From Naematelia aurantialba (Eukaryota > Basidiomycota > Tremellomycetes > Tremellales > Naemateliaceae), in contig JAKFAO010000005.1 of the NCBI GenBank assembly GCA_021527695.1, positions 620,001 to 684,000 of the forward strand: 64,000 nt of DNA. Reading direction: 5' to 3'. The notes beneath the pieces are model-generated. The model did no database searches, was not told the DNA's origin, and worked only from the letters and a program-made list of their open reading frames with translations. The translations under genes were made by a program, and so were the position numbers. Of this stretch, positions 37,699 to 48,445 are shown piece after piece. Positions within the stretch are counted from its first letter, which is position 1; the number at the start of each line of letters is the position of its first letter.

Positions 37699-38963
37699 AC
37701 AACAACAACAACAGCAACAGATGCAGCAGCAACGCACCCATCAGCCGGCGGTGCGGCCTGCTCTGCAGAGTCCCCGAGTGAACGGCATGGGAGTAGCCCA
37801 GCAGATGGTCGGGCAGATGAACGCGAATCCGCATGTGAGTTTAGACGCTGAGCCTCCTACCGCGTCGGAGAGTAGGCGTTGGGCTGTGGGCGTTGGGCGT
37901 GGCGTTGGGCTGTGGGCGTTGGGCTGTACCCTTGGGCTGACGTCTAGGCGTACGAGGACCAACTGCGTATGCAGCAGCAACAGCAACAGCAGCAGCACAT
38001 CCAGGCGATGTTGCAGAAGACGCAGCAGCTCCAGCAGCAGCAGTTGCAACAGCAGCAACAGCACCAGCACCAACAGCACCAACAGCAGCACCAACAACAG
38101 CAACAACAGCAGCAACAACAACAACAGCAACAACAGCAGCAGCAGCAGATGGTACAGCATCAGATGGCGAGCCCGCAAATCTCCTCGTCACCATCGATGC
38201 ATGGCCGGTCGCCCAACATGGCCCCGCCGCAGGTCAACCTCAATACCCTGATTGACAACTTTCCGCGCCTGCTCGAGCTCAAGCGGAAAGGCCAGCTGCG
38301 GCCAGACCAGGAGAAGCTCGTATGTCCAAGTCCCGTTGCCTGCCGCTGCTGCTCCCGTGCTCCGTGCTCCGTGCTCCGTGCTACTAGTACTACCACTACT
38401 CCTGCTACTACCCCTACTACAACCGCTACTCCGCAATGCCCACTGCTCCACCCCCCGCTACCGGCTCTCCCCTCCCGCCGTATCGCAAGCTCATGACGCA
38501 GTTTGACACACTCATCGCGTCCCCCGAGGGCCGCGAGCAAATGCAGCGGCTGCAACAGGTCCAAGCGCAGATGCTCGTGCAGACGCACCTCCAAAACCCG
38601 ATCCAGAACAACCAGTCGGCGCCCATGTCGGCGCAGCAACAGCAGCAGCTTGCCATGGCTGCTGCCGCCGCCCAGATGCAGCAGCAGCAACAGCACCTGG
38701 TGGCCCAACAGCAGGCTCAGCAACAGCTGGCAGCTCAGCAGCAGCAACAGCAGGCGTTTGCCGCGGCGGCAGCGGTGCAGGGCAACCCGCAGGCGTTGCA
38801 GCAGATCCACCTCCGGCAGATCCAGGCTCAAGCCGCCGCGCAGGTCAACATGGCCCAGCGGCCTGGCCAGCAAGCTCTGGCTCAGATGCGAGCGGCGGCC
38901 GCCGCGGCGGGACAGATGCACGATCCGAATTTCGGCATGGGATCCCCGCGACCGCCGCAACAG

Positions 38964-38998
<35 letters not shown>

Positions 38999-41134
38999 AC
39001 AACAGCAGTCGCAGCAGATGCCGATTCGGCCAGGCGGGCTGAATGTGGATCCGGAAAAAGCAGCAAAGATCAGAGAGATGGCGCAGCATATAGCTGCTAT
39101 GCCAGAGGCGCAGCGAGAGGCGCATTTGAAAAAGGTGAGTCGGCTGAGCTGCTTTCTGCTCAGGCAGCCTGGATGTGGTGGTGTTGGCGTGGTTGTGGCT
39201 CTGGCCAGGCAGTCTGGTCGTGGTTGTGGTTCTGCTCAAGCAGTCTGGTCGTGGTTATCCGCTCTTCGCTTCAATCGCTCCCATTACTTCGTGCTGACGA
39301 GGCAGCAACCCTCCATACGCAACCTCGTCATGGCGCATGTGAATGCGAGACAGCAGTTCCAGCACCCGTTGCAAACACAGCAGCTCCAGCAGCAGCAACT
39401 CCAGCAACTCCAGCAACAGCAGCTCCAGCAGCAACATGCCCAGCAGGCTGCAGCGCGCTCTGCCTCGCCGCACGTCCAGCCCGCCATACCGAATGGCACC
39501 CCTGGCATACCTGGAGCACAGGCACCGACGCCGCGTCCGCCAAACTTCCCTCTTGCGAGCAACGTTTCTACCAACCTGCACATCCCGGCCAACAAGCAGC
39601 GCAACCTCTTGCAGCCCAACGCGACTGGATCTCCCATGCGCCCGCCGATGGCGCTTCCGACGGGAGCGACGTCGCAACAGCAAGCGGGGATGATCCAGCG
39701 CATGCTGGCCAATGGGATTCCCGTGACTGGTGCGAATGGGGCACCGATTCGACCGCAATTTTCGCAGGCACCAGGTGTGCGGCCGGAGGCTATGCTCAAG
39801 CAGATGGACGGTCGGGCGCAGCCTGCCGCCGATGCGGCTCAAGCAGCTCAGGCGGCAGCTCAGGGGCAGGGACAGGTAGTTGGGCCCGGTCCGATGGCTG
39901 CGCCACGACGAACGAGCGAGATGGCTGTTCCGGGACTGAGCGGGGCGACGTCGCTTTTGGGGCGAGTGACATGGCAGCCTACGGCAGAGCACGACCAGGC
40001 GCTCAAAGATAAACTGTCGGGATTCCAGGTCCCGCCGAAACGGTCCGGTATGGGGATGGGCAAGGTGCTGAATGACGTGCTGAATGAGAGGATGCCAGAG
40101 GGCCTTCGGGCGATCGCGGACGAAGTGGATGGCGATGTCGAGGGCGAGGGGGAGAACGCCGTGGCTGGGCTGGAGGTCGCGTTGCCAGGGACGAAGAAGC
40201 GCAAGCTCGCAGAGCTGGCCGAGGCGATCGACCATGCCCTCGTCTTGGACCGCGATACAGAGACGGTGAGTGCGCGTGTTTGCAGAGTGCAGGTTCCACG
40301 CAGCTCCAAATGGCAGATTTTCTGGGTTCTATTTGGGGATCTGCGTCTGGAGTTGGTCTTTGGGAGTGTGGACTCTGGAGTGTGGTCTGGAGTCTGGTGT
40401 CGGAGTGTCTTGGTTTCCGAGTCTGGGGTCTGGAGTCGGGAGACGGGAGTCTGCGTGTCTTGGAATCTGCTCTGGAGTCTGCATGGGCTACGTTCACCAA
40501 TCCGATGCAGCTTCCAAGAACCAGAACCACAGGCTGACGCGACGACAGCTCGTGCTGCAGCTCGCAGACGAGCAGCTGGACCTGGTGGCGCAGGTGTCGT
40601 GCAGTCTGGCGAAACATCGCAAGTCTGATACGATTGACCGCAAAGACGTGCAATTCGCTCATGGTGAGTCGCCGTCTTCCGTGTCCCATTCCATTCTCAT
40701 TACATTCCACGTTCCATTCCCGTCCCATCCTCCTCTTTCCATCCTCTTTCCGAGCCCGTTTTCGTTCCTATTCCGTCCCTCCCTCTCCCCCTTCAACATT
40801 GCTGCCCAACCCTGTCATAAGCGGCCACGACCAGAATCAAGGCAGAGCTGCAGACAAGCAGGGAGGCAGGCAACCGCACAGACAGACAGAACACCAGCGT
40901 GGCCGCTGATCCAACTCCGCAGAGATGATCTTTGGCCGCGCCATCCCAGCATTCTCATCCGACGCCATCCGGATCGACCAGGCGCGCTCGATCAAGCGCG
41001 CCGGTCCCAATACGGCGCAGGTCCAAGTGCGCCAGAATAAGCTGCGAACGATCAGTGAGGCCAAGGCGAATTGGAGGCGGGACAAGGCCGCTGGCGAGGC
41101 TGGAGCGGGGGCCGTCGCTCCCGCTGCTGCGTGA
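37406..41134 (+). CDS. TAF12: TAF12 (TFIID/SAGA histone-fold subunit), polyQ-rich
   Basis: A TFIID and SAGA subunit that pairs with TAF4 through a histone fold (family knowledge). The start at 37406 gives MSAPAVPQPAITAANLGPLL then DKFPALLNKDERLLPMAQKL. Long glutamine tracts encoded by mixed CAG/CAA follow (37590-37735, 37970-38155, 38640-38760, 38955-39020, 39375-39440), separated by short helical segments such as VNLNTLIDNFPRLLELKRKG. The C-terminal part has VTWQPTAEHDQALKDKLSGF and TKKRKLAELAEAIDHALVLD. After a 280-nt intron comes the histone fold: LTRRQLVLQLADEQLDLVAQ, VSCSLAKHRKSDTIDRKDVQ. The last exon has IFGRAIPAFSSDAIR. The HRKS..I..KDVQ motif is typical of TAF12. About seven exons; the join near 38320-38490 is uncertain. 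Confidence 0.87.
37589..37737 (+). repeat. CAG/CAA repeat coding for polyglutamine
   Basis: Nearly continuous CAG and CAA codons (with a few CAC CTC) in exon 1 of TAF12. The mixed CAG/CAA code would slow slippage compared with pure CAG. Confidence 0.9.
37969..38157 (+). repeat. second CAG/CAA polyglutamine tract
   Basis: A second and longer set of glutamine codons, broken by CAC (His) codons, lies in exon 2 of TAF12. Confidence 0.88.
40330..40490. repeat. TCTGGAGT-type repeats in a TAF12 intron
   Basis: Repeated TCTGGAGT, GAGTGTGG and GTCTGGGG words fill the intron just before the histone-fold exon. Confidence 0.6.
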
Positions 41135-41646
41135 GGCTGTCGCTCGCTTTGGTCTTCTCGGCCCTTGGCTTGGGCACCTGCTCATTTAACTTTGGGCTCT
41201 CGCTCCTTCGTTTGGGCGCTCTCGTTGGCTTTGTTCCCTCTGCTCCGGACTCTCATTTGCATACTTTCCCCTCACCTTCGCTGCGTCATTTATCTCATCC
41301 GGGTCGTTGTCGTTCTTTGGATCTCTCGTTCGTAGCTACATCTTACACCGGGCATGCGGGGGTTTCTCGTTCATCGATGGTATCGTCGGCATCACTTGCA
41401 TTCTCGTAGTTGATTTGGTGTTTTCGCGTTTCCTGTCTTTACCATCCATCATGTTGTTGTCGGTACGCTTCACGTACCTCCATAGTCCATGCATCTGACG
41501 CTGCCAGCGACGTGTTGCGCTTGGTTGCATATAAAGAGTGCCACTCTGCCGCTGTTGACTCGCGACCTCCACCGCTGTTCTGGGTTTTGACATCTTGGCA
41601 AGCTACTCTGCAACGGGTGTTACTTTAGACCGCTACTCTGGCCAGC
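41135..41646. promoter_or_regulatory. intergenic region, TAF12 end to DSC3 start
   Basis: 512 bp, T-rich on the + strand in its first half, consistent with a 3' untranslated region. No gene was recognised. Confidence 0.45.
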
Positions 41647-44249
41647 ATGTCCAACGACGATACTCGGCCACTCTTACCGACGCACACGGCGCACACCCAC
41701 CCTGCTGCAATACATGGTTCGTCGTCGGCCGCCGTGGCGCCAGTACCGATCGGCGCACCAGCGTTGAATGCGCCGACCGCGCCGACGCCGCCCACCCGCT
41801 CTAGGCTGAGCACGAGGTTGTCCCAGAAAGCAAAGGGCAAACAACGGGCCGTGCCCGTTCCGTCCGTGCTGTCTCGCTCTGTCCGCCACGATGCAGGCGG
41901 AGGGGATGGCAGGGACGACGATAACGACGACGAAGGCGAAGGCGATGGCGATCGTGTGCGTGACGAGTATGTGGACGCGGAGGACGAGGAGGCGGGTCGG
42001 CCGTATGACGACGACGACGACGGCGATGATGATGATGATGATGACGATGGTGGAGGGAGAGGGGGCACAGGCGTAAGAGGGGCGACAGGAGGGACAGGAG
42101 GGAAGAGAGAGAGGAGAGAAGGGAGAGGAGACGGGAGAGGAGTGGAGTGGAGAGGAGTCGAGGGGAGAGGAGGGAGAGACGGGGTAGGAGGGAGAAGAGG
42201 CAGAGGGCGGGTAGACGGGAGAAGCGCGGTTGAAGATGTAGGAGGAAGAGGGGGAAGGGGGAAAGGGGGAAGGGGAGGAGGAAGAGGGGGAGGCGGCCGA
42301 CACGTTACTGTCCTCTTTGCCAACGAGGCGCCTGGGACGGGCGAGGCCGGGAACCTCGACATCTGGGTCGAGGACGGCGAGAGCGTGGGGCATGTCAAGG
42401 ACCAGGTGAGGATGCGTCTGCGTGCTGCGTGCTGCTTGTTCTCTGCTGCTTGTTCTCTGCTGCTGTCCTTGTTCTCTGCTGCTCGTTCTCCTGCTACTTA
42501 CTTATTCTCTGCTTGGTCCTTGCGTAACTAGGAGCTCCTTGCGTTCCTTGGGGTTCTGCAAACCTGTTGCTTCCTACTCTACTTCTTACCGCCTACGTTC
42601 ATCCTTGCCCCTACTTTCTGGTTGCTCCTCTTCTTGCTCCTGCTTGAATCCTGCTCCTCTTTACCCCTGCTCCTCTGTAATCCTGCTCCCTCTGTAATCC
42701 TGCCCCTCTGTAATCTTTCCCCTTTATCCCGCGCCTGCTTGCATCCCGTATCCCTCTCGCTGACATCCCAGGTCCGCGCCCTCCGCCCCACACTCCTGCC
42801 CCTCTCGCTGCGGCTCATCCATTCCGGGCGGCTACTGACGGACGGCATCCTCCTTCTCCCATGGCTACGAGCACTCGAAGAGCGCGTGAGGCGCCAGGCG
42901 ACCGGACTCGGCGGGGACGTAGAGAGCGTCCTGAAGGACCTGGCGGATGCTGGGCTGAGCGACGACCGCGATCCAGCCGACGCGAAAGGCGCAGGCACGC
43001 GCGGCGCGCGAGGAGCCGACGGGGACGCGACAAGTCGGGTGTGGCTGCATTGTATTGTTGGTGGGCCGGAGGCAGATAAAGCCAAGGCGGCGGTGGGGGA
43101 GGAAGAAGACGAGGTGAGTTTGCCTCCTGGCGGTGTGGTGGGTGTAACTACGTCGTCGTCGTCGTGTGGTGTCGGCGTCGGCGGAGGGCGGTCAGACCAA
43201 CACTGACAGGAACAGGCCGCAGCAGCACCCCGGCGCAGGGGATTCGACGTCCTGCTCGACGCTGGCTTGAGCCGCGCCGACGTGCAGCAGATGCGCCGCC
43301 AGTTCTACGAGTCGAGAGGCGAGGAGATGCCCGAGGGTCTCGACCAGGGGGATATCAGTCAGTCCTCCCACCTCACCGTCTCCCGACTTGCCCTCCTCCT
43401 GTAGATTCTCTCGGTCGCTTCGAAAGGCCCTTGACCGTCCCCACCGTGCTCCATATCTTGGAGCCTTCCCTCGATTGCTTATCGAGCACCAGGCTGACAA
43501 CCAGACGACGAACATGCCAGAGCGCTCGAGGAACAGTGGATAGAGGGCGACATGACCGCCGAGACTGCTACCAGTGCGTGGCCTGCTCGACGGTGCGCTT
43601 GTTACTGACATTCGGTTCTCCCTGCCAAACTCTCCCTACTCTTTTACTCATCACCAAACGACCCTCCGCTCCAACGGATCTCCAACCGCCCAACGACCCG
43701 GCCCGCGTTCCCTTTCTATGCCCCGTGTTCCCTGGTTGCCCTCTACATGCTTGCGCCCGTACTCGTGCTCGTATCATGCTTGTGTCCTCTGGCGCCCCCT
43801 GCTCAGCCTCCACCGACGGCCTGTACACATCCATCCTACACGGCCTCTTGACGGGCTTCCTCTTCCCCCTGATGCCGTGGCCGTTCTTCCGCGAACCGCC
43901 ACTACCCAACTTCTTCGACGCGGACGCCGAGGCCGCCAACGGCGATGCCGTCAGCGCCCGCGTGGCGGGCAGCGAGGGCGTCGGCGGAGAGATGTTGCCT
44001 GGCGTGGTGTTTGGCAAGCGGATGCAGGTGAGCAGCCAGCGCGATCCTCCGTACTCTGCTCCTCTGCGTCGTACTCCTCCGTTCCCTACTCCTCTGTCGT
44101 GTCCTCGCTGGGGACGGAACCGCGTGTCATGGAGCCCTGGGGCTGAGGCTGGGGCTGGGGCTTGGCTCGAGCTGATATCGCTCTAGATGGGCATCCTGCT
44201 CGGCACAATATTGAACTTTGCGTTTGGAGCGCTCAGGTTCCTCAACTAA
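41647..44249 (+). CDS. DSC3: DSC E3 ubiquitin ligase complex subunit 3 (DUF2407 type)
   Basis: A membrane subunit of the Golgi DSC complex that helps cleave SREBP-type precursors and degrade membrane proteins (family knowledge). After ATG 41647 come about 140 acidic or low-complexity residues and an Arg/Gly-rich block. The ubiquitin-like domain then reads VTVLFANEAPGTGEAGNLDI, WVEDGESVGHVKDQ, and across an intron VRALRPTLLPLSLRLIHSGR, LLTDGILLLPWL. The DUF2407 C-terminal part has RGFDVLLDAGLSRADVQQMR, RQFYESRGEEMPEGLDQGDI and EEQWIEGDMTAETAT. Two membrane helices follow, LYTSILHGLLTGFLFPLMPW and MGILLGTILNFAFGALRFLN, ending at 44249. Order and spacing fit Dsc3. The acidic Asp run (42005-42055) and the purine-coded Arg/Gly block are unusual for it. 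Two introns contain simple repeats. Confidence 0.83.
42040..42300 (+). repeat. polypurine coding tract (Arg/Gly-rich) in DSC3
   Basis: About 260 nt are over 85% purine on the coding strand, built of GGGAGA, GGAGGA and GAGGGG words. In frame they encode Gly/Arg with a little Glu/Val. The tract stays open in the DSC3 frame. Confidence 0.85.
42420..42740. repeat. repeat-filled DSC3 intron
   Basis: CTGCTGCTTGTTCTCTG repeats at 42425-42500 and CCTCTGTAATCCTGC repeats at 42655-42715 lie in the intron that splits the ubiquitin-like domain. Confidence 0.7.
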
Positions 44250-45273
44250 CCGCCGGTCTGAAACGTTGCCAAGTGAAGGCGGCAGAGGTATGGTATTCGG
44301 ACGGGGATGCCACGGTATTGAACGGTCACGACATGTAGCTATGCAGACTGAGACTGCAGAGTAGGCGTCTTGCTCATGATGCGATGATGCGATGATGCGA
44401 TGATGCCATGTTGCCATGTTGCAACGTTGCCATATCGCGTTTAGAGGGTCTGACTCTCCTCAATGAGCGCAACGAGTATCCAGTGTTTATCCAAGGAGCG
44501 ATCGCTAGCTGTCATGACGACACCAAGCGAGCCACCGGTATTGCAGCGTCGGATTATGTATGTTTCGATGCATTCGGACGGGAACTCATGAGAAGCCTTG
44601 ATGCAATGCACATCCCATCTCCACCAATCTCCGTTCTATCCAATCTCCATTCTATCCAATCGCAAGGGGTGATAGGGACGAGAGACTGCCGAGGCGAGGT
44701 GGCGAGGGAAGAGAGGCGAGGGAAGGATACGATAGGAAGAAAATGCGAGGGGGGCATGGCGGAGAGGATGGGCGAGCATAGAGAGGGGAGTATAGGTGAG
44801 AGGACACGATAGAGCGCTCAACGTCCATGGCGATGCATGAGCATGACGGTCAGAGCTGCTTGCGCCCCTTCTCCCGATCCCCATCCCCTGCTAGTCATCT
44901 CCCAGCAGCCGGCCCCTCTCCGCCGCCTGGTGCCCGGTCGCCACTCCCCCTTGGCCGTCCTTCTTGCCCTGGACTGCCGATGCCACCCGGAACGTCTGCT
45001 TTTGAGAAGAAGAAATCTGACACGCTCCCGCTACGCCTATCAGCATTGCCCAAGCATCTCTGCTCATGCTCTTCTTCCCTCCTCTTCTTCACCCCTCTCC
45101 TTCACCCCTCTTCTTGTTCGCAACCAAGTACGTTCACCCAGGACAGCCGTCCACGCTTTCACCCAGGAGCTTCTCCAACGAGTTTCCCCTGCATGTTCAC
45201 GCAGCACCGTCCCCCCTCAGCCAGGATGTTATGTTCACGCAGCACGTCGCCAGGATACGACCGCGCCCCGGAC
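44250..45273. other. convergent intergenic region, DSC3 / NHX1
   Basis: About 1 kb between converging 3' ends. ATGCGATG repeats lie at 44378-44405 and TGTTCACGCAGCAC duplications at 45193-45245. No gene was recognised. An extra 3' exon of NHX1 could lie here, because the NHX1 stop codon overlaps a good splice donor. Confidence 0.45.
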
Positions 45274-48034
45274 TCACCTAAACGTCCTCGCAATCTTCAC
45301 TTTGCCATTCTCGCTCTCTGCGTCGCCGCCATAATCTTCCTCCCTACTCATATCCAGACTCTCGTTCCTCGGTGTCGCCGCACCGCTCTCGCCCCCCGGT
45401 GGACCCCCTGGATACACGCTCGCTTTCTTTGCTTTTCTTGACGCATGCCGCCGGGCAGTCACTGAATTCGAGAACAGCGGCAGGAGGTACCGCTCGTCCA
45501 GCGCAGTAAACCACTGCCCGTCTCGGAACACCATGCCTGGCTTGCCCTGAGCCCCCTCTCCCGCTGGAGCCTCAAACTCCCCCCCGGAGCCAGAGTACCC
45601 CGCTGCGGGTAGAGGCTCTTCGTCGGACTCTTCGGACTGCGTCGAGAAGCCCGACCGAGACACCCCATGGGTGAAAGTGGGCCGCGGGCGGCCAGAGGTG
45701 CGCCTTGCTCCAGGTAATGGCATGCCGCCGCCTGCAGGGCCGAGGTATGGCGAATCTGCAGGCGAATGGAGGTCGATGCCCTCTTCGTCGTCGTACATGC
45801 CCCGACCGTTTGGCCCTGCATATCGCCGGCTTCCCGGCCCCATCTGAAGCGCAAGGTTGCCGTGGTGGCTCGTCCAGCCCTCCTCCTCGTCCGAACTTGC
45901 ATCTTCGTCCTCCACGCCCACCCGGATCCCGAGCACCTCGAGCATCCGCGCCGTAGTGCCGCCAAACACGATGACAGTCAACACCACAACCACAAGGATA
46001 GTCGTGCGGAGAGCATCGGCATTGTCGCCCGTGATGCCGGCGGCAAGAGCAACACCCACAGCTCCTCGCAGACCAGCCCAGAACAGCATCATCTGATACG
46101 AATGGGGCAGTTCCTCGTATCGCTGTCCACGAGTATGCCAGAACCAGTTGATGAGTTCGGACAACGGGAACACGGCAGCATAGCGTGAAGCCATGACAGC
46201 GATCTGCCGAATCAGCGAAATCGCGAATATACACAGTGCAAAGCTCACCGCCGAGACGAGGATGAACAATGGCTTGAAGACTTGCACATCCTGTGTGAAA
46301 AGGTTCAGTCCGAGGTAGATGAAGATGAAGTTTTCGGAAAGCTGCGCAGCCACAGCGAACATGTACTTTGTCGTTCTCTGCGTACGTTTGGACATGGTGT
46401 GGTACGCGTAGTGCTTGAGAGTGATTCCGCAGAACAGGAGCGATACGATTCCTGCATTGTCAGTCCACCAGCTAGTGCACAAGAAGAGGAGAACTGACCA
46501 GACATTAAGACACCATTCGAGAAAAAGTAACTGGTGTATGCCACGAGCGCAACCAGGCAGCTTTCGATAGCGGGATACGTCGACAGATGCGAGTGCTTGA
46601 GCCCAAGAGAACACGCGAGACCAAATGCCACTCCCAAAGCCATGGAGGAGAGGAAGGAGAACAGGAAGATTCCCACACCATGGAACAGAGATGAGAGGTA
46701 GATGTCCTCGCCGTGGAACTGAGACAAAGTCCTGTGCATGTCAGCTTCCGGATCGCCGCGGCAGACACATTTCGCAAGCTGCACTCACTCGTACATGACG
46801 ATAGATACTGCATCATTCAAGATACTCTCACCAAAGATCACCGAATACAACTTTGGGTCGACTTTGGCAGAGTTGAAGATCGCGAGAATGGTCACCGGAT
46901 CGGTCGCTGACAGAGTAGAGCCGAAGATGAGGCATTCAAGGAGTGTAAACTTGAGCCCTTCGAGCCCGAGGAACGACCAAATGTAGACCAGCACTCTGCA
47001 GATGGTTAGACATGGAATCATGGATATTCTGTGAACCAAGGGGAAGTGCAAAGACGTACCCGATACCGACGGCGGAAATGAAGGTCCCCAGGAATGCAAA
47101 AGTGAGGATTGTTCCAAAGTTGCGAAAGAAGTTTTCCTAGAGGCACGTCAGTGTCTGTGGAATCCAGTAAATCAGGGCGTGGTGGTGAATGGAACACAGA
47201 GAGGGGCGGGAGTTGACTTGCCTGTTTGAGCTCGTAACCCGAGTTGAGAATGATGGGGGGAAGGAGAAGGTTGAAGAATAGGGTGTGTTTGAACGACTAG
47301 TCCTGTCAGCAAGCGCGCTTGAATTTATAAGAGTCGCCCGGCAGCAGACGACTGGAAAGGAATACCACTGGGAAGAGACGACCGTGACTACTGGAATGTT
47401 GCCTCTGTTGCCACGATTACGCCCCGATGGAGGGAAATTCTATATCCCCGTTGCGATTGAGTCCCCTCCTCACACGGAAGAATGACACATGGCCTAATAC
47501 GACACAACAACTCACCAACATCTCTCTGATGAGGTGCCCTGGTGACAGCCGAATAATCAACCCCACCACCATCCCAGCAAAGATGGACACGACCGTCTCG
47601 TGCACTGCGCGTATCCGCTTGATCTGCAGGTAATACGAGGTGCAGAGGGCGCCTATGAGAAGAACACAGAGGATGCACAGGCCCCATCTACGCTATTATC
47701 AGCGACTGTTTGACGCCACAGCTCAAGCACGTCGAGCATCTGCGAGGTGATGTGATGGTGAATCTCTTCAATGGACTGTGTCTGGAGGGCTTTGATGAGA
47801 TAACAGTTGAGCACTGTCGTCCTGTGTAGCTGCAGGCGGCCGGCGGTTCGGATGTGAAGGTCTTTCGTGGTTCAGATACCAGCCGATTTCGAGACCGGCA
47901 AGCAGTCAAGACGCAGAGGTCCTATGGAAGAAGTAGCGAAGGGAACAATGCACGTACGAGGCGTAAAACTCCTCATCGGCTGGATTGACTGTATCTCCCG
48001 TCGGAGGCACCGTTATAGGCGTAGCTGCAGACAT
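45274..48034 (-). CDS. NHX1: endosomal/vacuolar Na+(K+)/H+ exchanger
   Basis: A CPA1 antiporter of endosomes or vacuole that exchanges lumenal H+ for cytosolic Na+ or K+ (family knowledge). Exon 1 from 48034 gives [20 protein letters not shown] then EEFYAS. Downstream are [38 protein letters not shown] and [19 protein letters not shown]. Then come [20 protein letters not shown] and the ion-binding [18 protein letters not shown], whose Asp is essential in the family. [36 protein letters not shown] and [19 protein letters not shown] follow. About 12 membrane segments precede a cytosolic Ser/Gly/Pro-rich tail of about 200 residues. The intron after ELKQ (47221-47137) begins GCAAGT, a GC-AG intron, and another uses GTCAGT at 46498. 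The stop at 45274 overlaps a GTGAGT, so a further exon is possible. Confidence 0.92.
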
Positions 48035-48445
48035 GACTGCCAGATGGACCAGGAGGTTTAGTGATCAATCTCGACGATGGAATAGTCGTCTGATGCGGGG
48101 GGGTGAGAAAGGCCAGTGCTCAAGGGCTTGACCGTCCCCGATATCGATCAATGGGAAGCGGGAGAAGCGGGCGGTCGTGATTCAACGTGTATACTGATTG
48201 AGACGATGTCGATGTTGCTAGTCGGGATATGCGAGGTGAAGAGAGCTGCAGATACGATGCTTGCTCTAGGACATGCTCTTTAGATACAGTACAAGAGAGA
48301 CACCGCGCAGCAGTTCAAACGAGTGGGAAACCATGCTACAAGAGACGCGTTACGTGGCACTCACGTGGACCACGTGGCTAGTTACGACCCAAGTTTGAGT
48401 TAGTGTAGAGTGCGGATACATGCTAGGTGAAGAGCTAGTCATGCA
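48035..48445. promoter_or_regulatory. NHX1 upstream region with CACGTG pair
   Basis: 411 bp upstream of the minus-strand NHX1 start. CACGTG occurs at 48362-48367 and again at 48371-48376, with a TACGTGG variant at 48351, so three ACGTGG cores lie within 25 bp, about 330 bp from the start codon. They also lie just past the end of the TFIIIC-subunit gene. Confidence 0.55.

Noticed and set aside
38160..39239. 359-codon minus-strand ORF rich in Leu
   Set aside because: Reverse complement of CAG/CAA repeats gives CTG/TTG, hence apparent polyleucine; the real gene is TAF12 on the plus strand.
41625..42398. Pro/Ser-rich minus-strand ORFs
   Set aside because: Shadow of the polypurine tract in DSC3; no homology and no splice or start support.
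44827..45441. 204-codon plus-strand ORF between DSC3 and NHX1
   Set aside because: Pyrimidine-rich, no recognisable domain, and it overlaps the NHX1 C-terminal coding region on the other strand.
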